From assembly GCA_039816705.1 (NCBI GenBank), contig JBCBXF010000134.1:1-8919 (forward strand): 8,919 nucleotides of DNA. Direction: 5' to 3'. The position numbers and the translations under genes were made by a program. The DNA comes from CALHAX01 sp039816705 (GTDB taxonomy: Bacteria; Pseudomonadota; Alphaproteobacteria; Rhizobiales; CALHAX01). Below the pieces are notes generated by a model, which saw only the letters and a list, made by a program, of their open reading frames with translations, did no database searches and was not told the DNA's origin. Of the stretch, positions 6,305 through 8,919 are shown one piece after another; the first letter of the stretch is position 1, and the number at the start of each line of letters is the position of its first letter.

Positions 6305-7186
6305 ATGACGCAGTCTGTGCTCGGGATTATCGGTGGGTCGGGTCTATATGATCTACCCGGTCTTGAAGATGCGGCGTGGGAGACAATTGCGAGCCCTTGG
6401 GGTGAGCCGTCCGATCAGGTTCTACGCGGACGTATTGGCGCGACCCCGATTGTTTTCCTCCCACGGCACGGGCGCGGCCACCGTCTTTCACCTTCAAGCA
6501 TCAACTACCGCGCAAACATCGACGTGATGAAGCGCGCCGGCGTGACGGATCTCGTGTCAGTCTCGGCATGCGGCTCATTTCGCGAGGCTCTGCCGCCCGG
6601 GCATTTCGTGATCGTCGATCAGTTCATCGACCGAACCTTTGCGCGCGAGAAGAGCTTTTTCGGGGAAGGGTGCGTGGCGCATGTGGCGATGGCTGACCCT
6701 GTCAGTCCGGGGCTGGTCGATCGCATTGCGGAGGCTGCCGCTGCGGAAGAAATATCGGTGACGCGCGGCGGGACGTATCTCGCGATGGAAGGGCCGCAGT
6801 TTTCCACGCGGGCTGAGTCCGAGTTGTACCGCTCCTGGGGGTGTTCCGTGATCGGCATGACGAACATGCCGGAAGCGAAGCTCGCACGCGAAGCCGAGCT
6901 CTGTTACGCGACCGTCGCCATGGTCACCGACTTTGACTGCTGGCATGAAGATCATAGCGATGTCGACGTCGCCGCAATCATCCGGGTGTTGCAGGATAAT
7001 GCGGCGCGGGCAGCACGGCTCGTCGCGCGGCTCGCTAACGATTTCCCAGCCGATCACCCACCCTGCCCGCTCGGCTCAGACCGCGCGCTTGATGTCGCAA
7101 TCATCACCCAGCCGGATCAGCGTGATCCGGCGTTGATGGCCAAGCTAGATGCTGTTGCAGGGCGGGTCTTGAGGACATCCCTTTGA
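6305..7186 (+). CDS. mtnP: S-methyl-5'-thioadenosine phosphorylase
   Basis: A 293-residue enzyme of the PNP/MTAP family. It splits 5'-methylthioadenosine (a by-product of polyamine and homoserine-lactone synthesis) with phosphate into adenine and 5-methylthioribose-1-phosphate, feeding purine and methionine salvage in the cytosol. Visible motifs are the phosphate loop GGSGLYD (10-16), RHGRGH (54-59), the SACGSFRE segment (87-94), MEGPQFSTRAE (161-171), MTNMPEAKLAREAELCY (185-201) and TDFDCW (208-213). The two Asp of the last motif mark adenine (6-amino) specificity as in MTAP, rather than the Asn of guanine/hypoxanthine PNPs. The ATG at 6305 is chosen because GAGG lies eight bases upstream and the protein then starts at the family's usual position; an in-frame ATG at 6251 would add 18 unlikely residues. 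It is followed after 10 bases by an exporter gene. Confidence 0.93.
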   Translation: MTQSVLGIIGGSGLYDLPGLEDAAWETIASPWGEPSDQVLRGRIGATPIVFLPRHGRGHRLSPSSINYRANIDVMKRAGVTDLVSVSACGSFREALPPGHFVIVDQFIDRTFAREKSFFGEGCVAHVAMADPVSPGLVDRIAEAAAAEEISVTRGGTYLAMEGPQFSTRAESELYRSWGCSVIGMTNMPEAKLAREAELCYATVAMVTDFDCWHEDHSDVDVAAIIRVLQDNAARAARLVARLANDFPADHPPCPLGSDRALDVAIITQPDQRDPALMAKLDAVAGRVLRTSL

Positions 7187-7196
7187 GGAGAGAGAC

Positions 7197-7820
7197 ATGT
7201 CTGCGGAGAGTCTTCTCGCCATCGCGTTGGCCTTCTTCGTCGTCACGGTTTCGCCTGGGCCTGCGAACCTATCGCTCGCAGCCGTTGCGATGAGTGTCGG
7301 CCGGCGAGCCGGACTGCACATGTCCCTAGGGCTCGCACTCGGCCTCGCGTTCTGGGGTGTCATTGCTGCAACGGGCATTGGCGCACTTCTGCACGCTTCC
7401 TCTACCGCCCTGACCGTGTTGAAGGTAGGCGGAGCGCTCTACCTCATCTGGTTGGCGTGGTGCTCGGCGCGATCCGCGCTCACGCCGACGCCGCACGTCA
7501 GTGTCTCTACGACCGGCGGTCGTTGGTTCTGGCGTGGTCTGGTGCTCAATCTGTCGAACCCCAAGGCTGTCGTGGCGTGGATGGCGGCACTTTCTATGGG
7601 GCTTGCACACGACGCGGCGACCAGCGCGCTTACAACGGCGACACTCGTCTGTATGGCGCTCGGGCTTGTGAATTATGTCGCGCACGCCATGGTGTTTTCA
7701 CTGCCGCGTATCATGGAGACGTACACGCGTTTTCGTCGGCAGGTTGAAGCCACCGTCGCCGCGCTCTTTGCTCTTGCCGGTCTGGCGCTTCTTCGTTCGG
7801 CACTGACGCGCGCACCGTGA
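7197..7820 (+). CDS. LysE/RhtB-family amino-acid or metabolite exporter
   Basis: A 207-residue inner-membrane protein of normal LysE/RhtB size with about six hydrophobic segments (near 5-28, 40-62, 70-90, 112-136, 143-168 and 185-200). Family signatures are VSPGPANLSLAA (18-29) in the first segment, the small-residue helix GLHMSLGLALGLAFWG (39-54), GGALYLIWLAW (78-88) and FWRGLVLNLSNPKA (111-124). Members export amino acids such as lysine, threonine or homoserine lactone by proton-driven antiport; the substrate cannot be told here. A GAGGAG site lies six bases before the ATG, and the gene follows mtnP by 10 bases, so the two are likely cotranscribed. Whether the substrate is linked to methylthioadenosine metabolism is speculation. 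Confidence 0.88.
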   Translation: MSAESLLAIALAFFVVTVSPGPANLSLAAVAMSVGRRAGLHMSLGLALGLAFWGVIAATGIGALLHASSTALTVLKVGGALYLIWLAWCSARSALTPTPHVSVSTTGGRWFWRGLVLNLSNPKAVVAWMAALSMGLAHDAATSALTTATLVCMALGLVNYVAHAMVFSLPRIMETYTRFRRQVEATVAALFALAGLALLRSALTRAP

Positions 7821-7851
7821 GCGCTCCTCAACCTGACTTCTTCGCGCCCGC

Positions 7852-8574
7852 TCAGAACGCAACTTTCTCGCCGTCGTAGGCGAAGAGATTGCCGGTTTTC
7901 TCCGGGCCGGTGCCATCGATGACCTTCAGCATCATTGCGGCGGCATCCAGCGGTTCAAACAGCTCTCGCTTACCAGCGAACGGGGCGGAGAGATCCGTGC
8001 GCACGGTTCCCGGATGAAGCCCGATGAGGACGGCCTGTGGCGACTTGCGCGCGATCTCGATAGCGGCGGTCTTCACAAGCATGTTGAGCGCAGACTTGGC
8101 AGCCCGGTAGCCATACCAGCCGCCGAGCCGGTTGTCGGAGATGCTGGAGACGCGCGCGGAGAGCGTTGCGAAAGTGCTTGCCGCATCGCGCGGCATCAGG
8201 GGCGTGAAGTGTTTGAGCAGGAGCAGCGGGCCGGTTGCGTTCACCGCAAAGGCGGCAGCAATTGCCGCAGGGTCGACGGCGGACAGAGACTTTTCCGGCT
8301 GGATCGTCCCGGTGTGCAGCATGCCGGTGGCATCGATCACCAGATGCACCGGGCCCTCCGCGCCAACGGTTTGCGCCGCGGTGGCGATCGACGCTTCGTC
8401 CTCCAGATCAAACGCGATGCCATCCGTTCCGGAGCGTGAAAGGCGGACGCAAGCAGCGCAGGCCGGATCGTTGGACAGCAGGTCCGCGAACGCGGCACCG
8501 ATGCCACCGCTCGCGCCACAGACGACCGCGCGATAGCCGTCACCAAACCGTTTCATCGTGATGCCATCGCTCAT
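7852..8574 (-). CDS. SDR-family oxidoreductase (short-chain dehydrogenase/reductase)
   Basis: A 240-residue classical-type SDR. The Rossmann dinucleotide motif is CGASGGIG (19-26). D81-A-T-G matches the NNAG-like element, N112 the structural/catalytic Asn (VNATGP), S143/S144 the catalytic serine, and Y156-x-x-x-K160 (YRAAK) the catalytic pair; HPGTVRTDL (187-195) follows. The overall pattern, including the SDNRLGGWYGYRAAKSAL region, resembles the C-factor (CsgA)-like SDR subgroup; the substrate is unknown. The start is set at 8574 because GGAG (8581-8584 on the minus strand) lies six bases upstream; an in-frame ATG at 8607 would add 11 residues that overlap this site. The gene converges with the exporter gene, with only 31 bases between the stops and no terminator that I can see. 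Confidence 0.9.
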   Translation of the reverse strand: MSDGITMKRFGDGYRAVVCGASGGIGAAFADLLSNDPACAACVRLSRSGTDGIAFDLEDEASIATAAQTVGAEGPVHLVIDATGMLHTGTIQPEKSLSAVDPAAIAAAFAVNATGPLLLLKHFTPLMPRDAASTFATLSARVSSISDNRLGGWYGYRAAKSALNMLVKTAAIEIARKSPQAVLIGLHPGTVRTDLSAPFAGKRELFEPLDAAAMMLKVIDGTGPEKTGNLFAYDGEKVAF

Positions 8575-8580
8575 GAGTGT

Positions 8581-8584
8581 CTCC
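8581..8584 (-). promoter_or_regulatory. Ribosome binding site that decides the SDR start
   Basis: On the minus strand GGAG lies six bases before the ATG at 8574, which favours this start over the in-frame ATG at 8607. Confidence 0.65.
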
Positions 8585-8629
8585 GTTAGACTGGGTGTGG
8601 CCTGCAAGACGTCGGATTTTCTCTCCGGT

Positions 8630-8646
8630 CCGCGCGAATCGCGCGG
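8630..8646. repeat. GC-rich palindrome containing a GANTC site
   Basis: CCGCGCG (8630-8636) and CGCGCGG (8640-8646) form a perfect 7-bp inverted repeat around AAT. Its centre is GAATC (8636-8640), the recognition sequence of the CcrM methyltransferase in alphaproteobacteria. It lies between two divergent genes, about 18 bases before the CtrA-type box. Confidence 0.6.
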
Positions 8647-8663
8647 CGGGTTAAACGCCGGAT

Positions 8664-8682
8664 GGTTAAGCCTCGCTTAACC
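8664..8682 (+). promoter_or_regulatory. CtrA-type binding site, TTAA-N7-TTAAC
   Basis: TTAA (8666-8669), seven bases, then TTAAC (8677-8681) match the full consensus for the alphaproteobacterial cell-cycle response regulator CtrA. The site is also an 8-bp perfect inverted repeat (GGTTAAGC / GCTTAACC, 3-base centre). It sits 49 bases before the start codon at 8731. A -10-like GCTATGTT follows at 8690-8697, so it most likely governs the plus-strand gene, though the divergent SDR gene could also respond. Confidence 0.65.
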
Positions 8683-8730
8683 GCGTGGAGCTATGTTTCG
8701 CGCCGTTTACGCGTTGGGAGTTTTTGTACC

Positions 8731-8919
8731 ATGAGTAACGTCCTCGGTGTTGAAGGCGGTACGGACCGCGACGTGATCCGCGATACCGATGTGCTGGAGA
8801 TGCGCCGCACATTCTACAACGACGGTGCGATCAATCAGTTTGAAGCCGAAAAGCTCATCGCGCGGGCGCACAGCTCAGTTGGTGAGACTGATGCCTGGGA
8901 CAACTTCTTCATCGAGGCG
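8731..8919 (+). CDS. Conserved-looking hypothetical protein, N-terminal part
   Basis: The first 63 residues of an open frame run off the window end. The ATG at 8731 has a GGGAG ribosome binding site 10 bases upstream. The sequence is acidic and helical-looking; after a variable N-terminus of about 20 residues comes VLEMRRTFYNDGAINQFEAE (21-40) and then DAWDNFFIEA (54-63). This pattern (an arginine-rich helix, an x-DG-x-I turn, an EAE helix, then W..FF.EA) reminds me of uncharacterised alphaproteobacterial proteins, but I cannot name a family or function. No signal peptide or membrane segment is visible. The perfect CtrA-type box in its promoter suggests cell-cycle-linked expression, which is inference. 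Confidence 0.7.
   Translation, partial: MSNVLGVEGGTDRDVIRDTDVLEMRRTFYNDGAINQFEAEKLIARAHSSVGETDAWDNFFIEA

Noticed and set aside
7821..7851. Bidirectional terminator between the exporter and SDR genes
   Set aside because: The 31-base gap shows no stem-loop with a T-tract in either direction.

Overview
This window looks like chromosomal core-gene sequence from a GC-rich alphaproteobacterium. Three things point there: a compact petA-petB-petC (fbcFBC) bc1 operon, a perfect TTAA-N7-TTAA CtrA-type box, and a bactofilin. A prosthecate or cell-cycle-regulated lineage such as Hyphomonadales/Caulobacterales or a relative is a reasonable guess, but no genus can be named from the sequence. A run of ten Ns at 302-311 marks an assembly gap.

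Layout. Bases 1-249 (minus) hold the N-terminal part of a bactofilin cut by the window edge. Bases 250-622 hold no credible gene: they contain the N gap and then a tandem array of 26/27-bp palindromic units (472-642). The array runs into the 3' end of a CPBP-family membrane protease gene and supplies its last codons and stop. This protease gene (623-1705, minus) overlaps trmL (1702-2175, minus) by four bases, so the two form a coupled pair. A 300-bp spacer (2176-2483), with a plausible promoter, separates them from the divergent operon petA (2484-3059), petB (3071-4363) and petC (4391-5302). That operon encodes the Rieske protein, cytochrome b and cytochrome c1 of ubiquinol:cytochrome c oxidoreductase, and a strong intrinsic terminator (5339-5366) closes it.

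Downstream on the plus strand come a RidA/YjgF-family gene (5379-5759) starting right at the terminator, an unrecognised 111-residue protein (5866-6201), mtnP for 5'-methylthioadenosine phosphorylase (6305-7186), and a LysE/RhtB-type exporter (7197-7820) ten bases later. A convergent SDR-family oxidoreductase gene (7852-8574, minus) follows. A divergent intergenic region (8575-8730) carries a GC-rich palindrome with a GANTC site and a perfect CtrA-type box. Last is the start of an unrecognised gene (8731 onward, plus) that runs off the window.

How the genes fit together: the bc1 operon is the main functional unit (quinol oxidation, proton translocation, cytochrome c reduction). The rest is housekeeping: tRNA wobble methylation, enamine/imine detoxification, methylthioadenosine salvage and metabolite export. 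I see no clear sign of a novel multi-gene system, phage, transposon, CRISPR or defence island. The most unusual items are the tandem hairpin array fused to the protease gene and the candidate cell-cycle promoter at 8630-8697.
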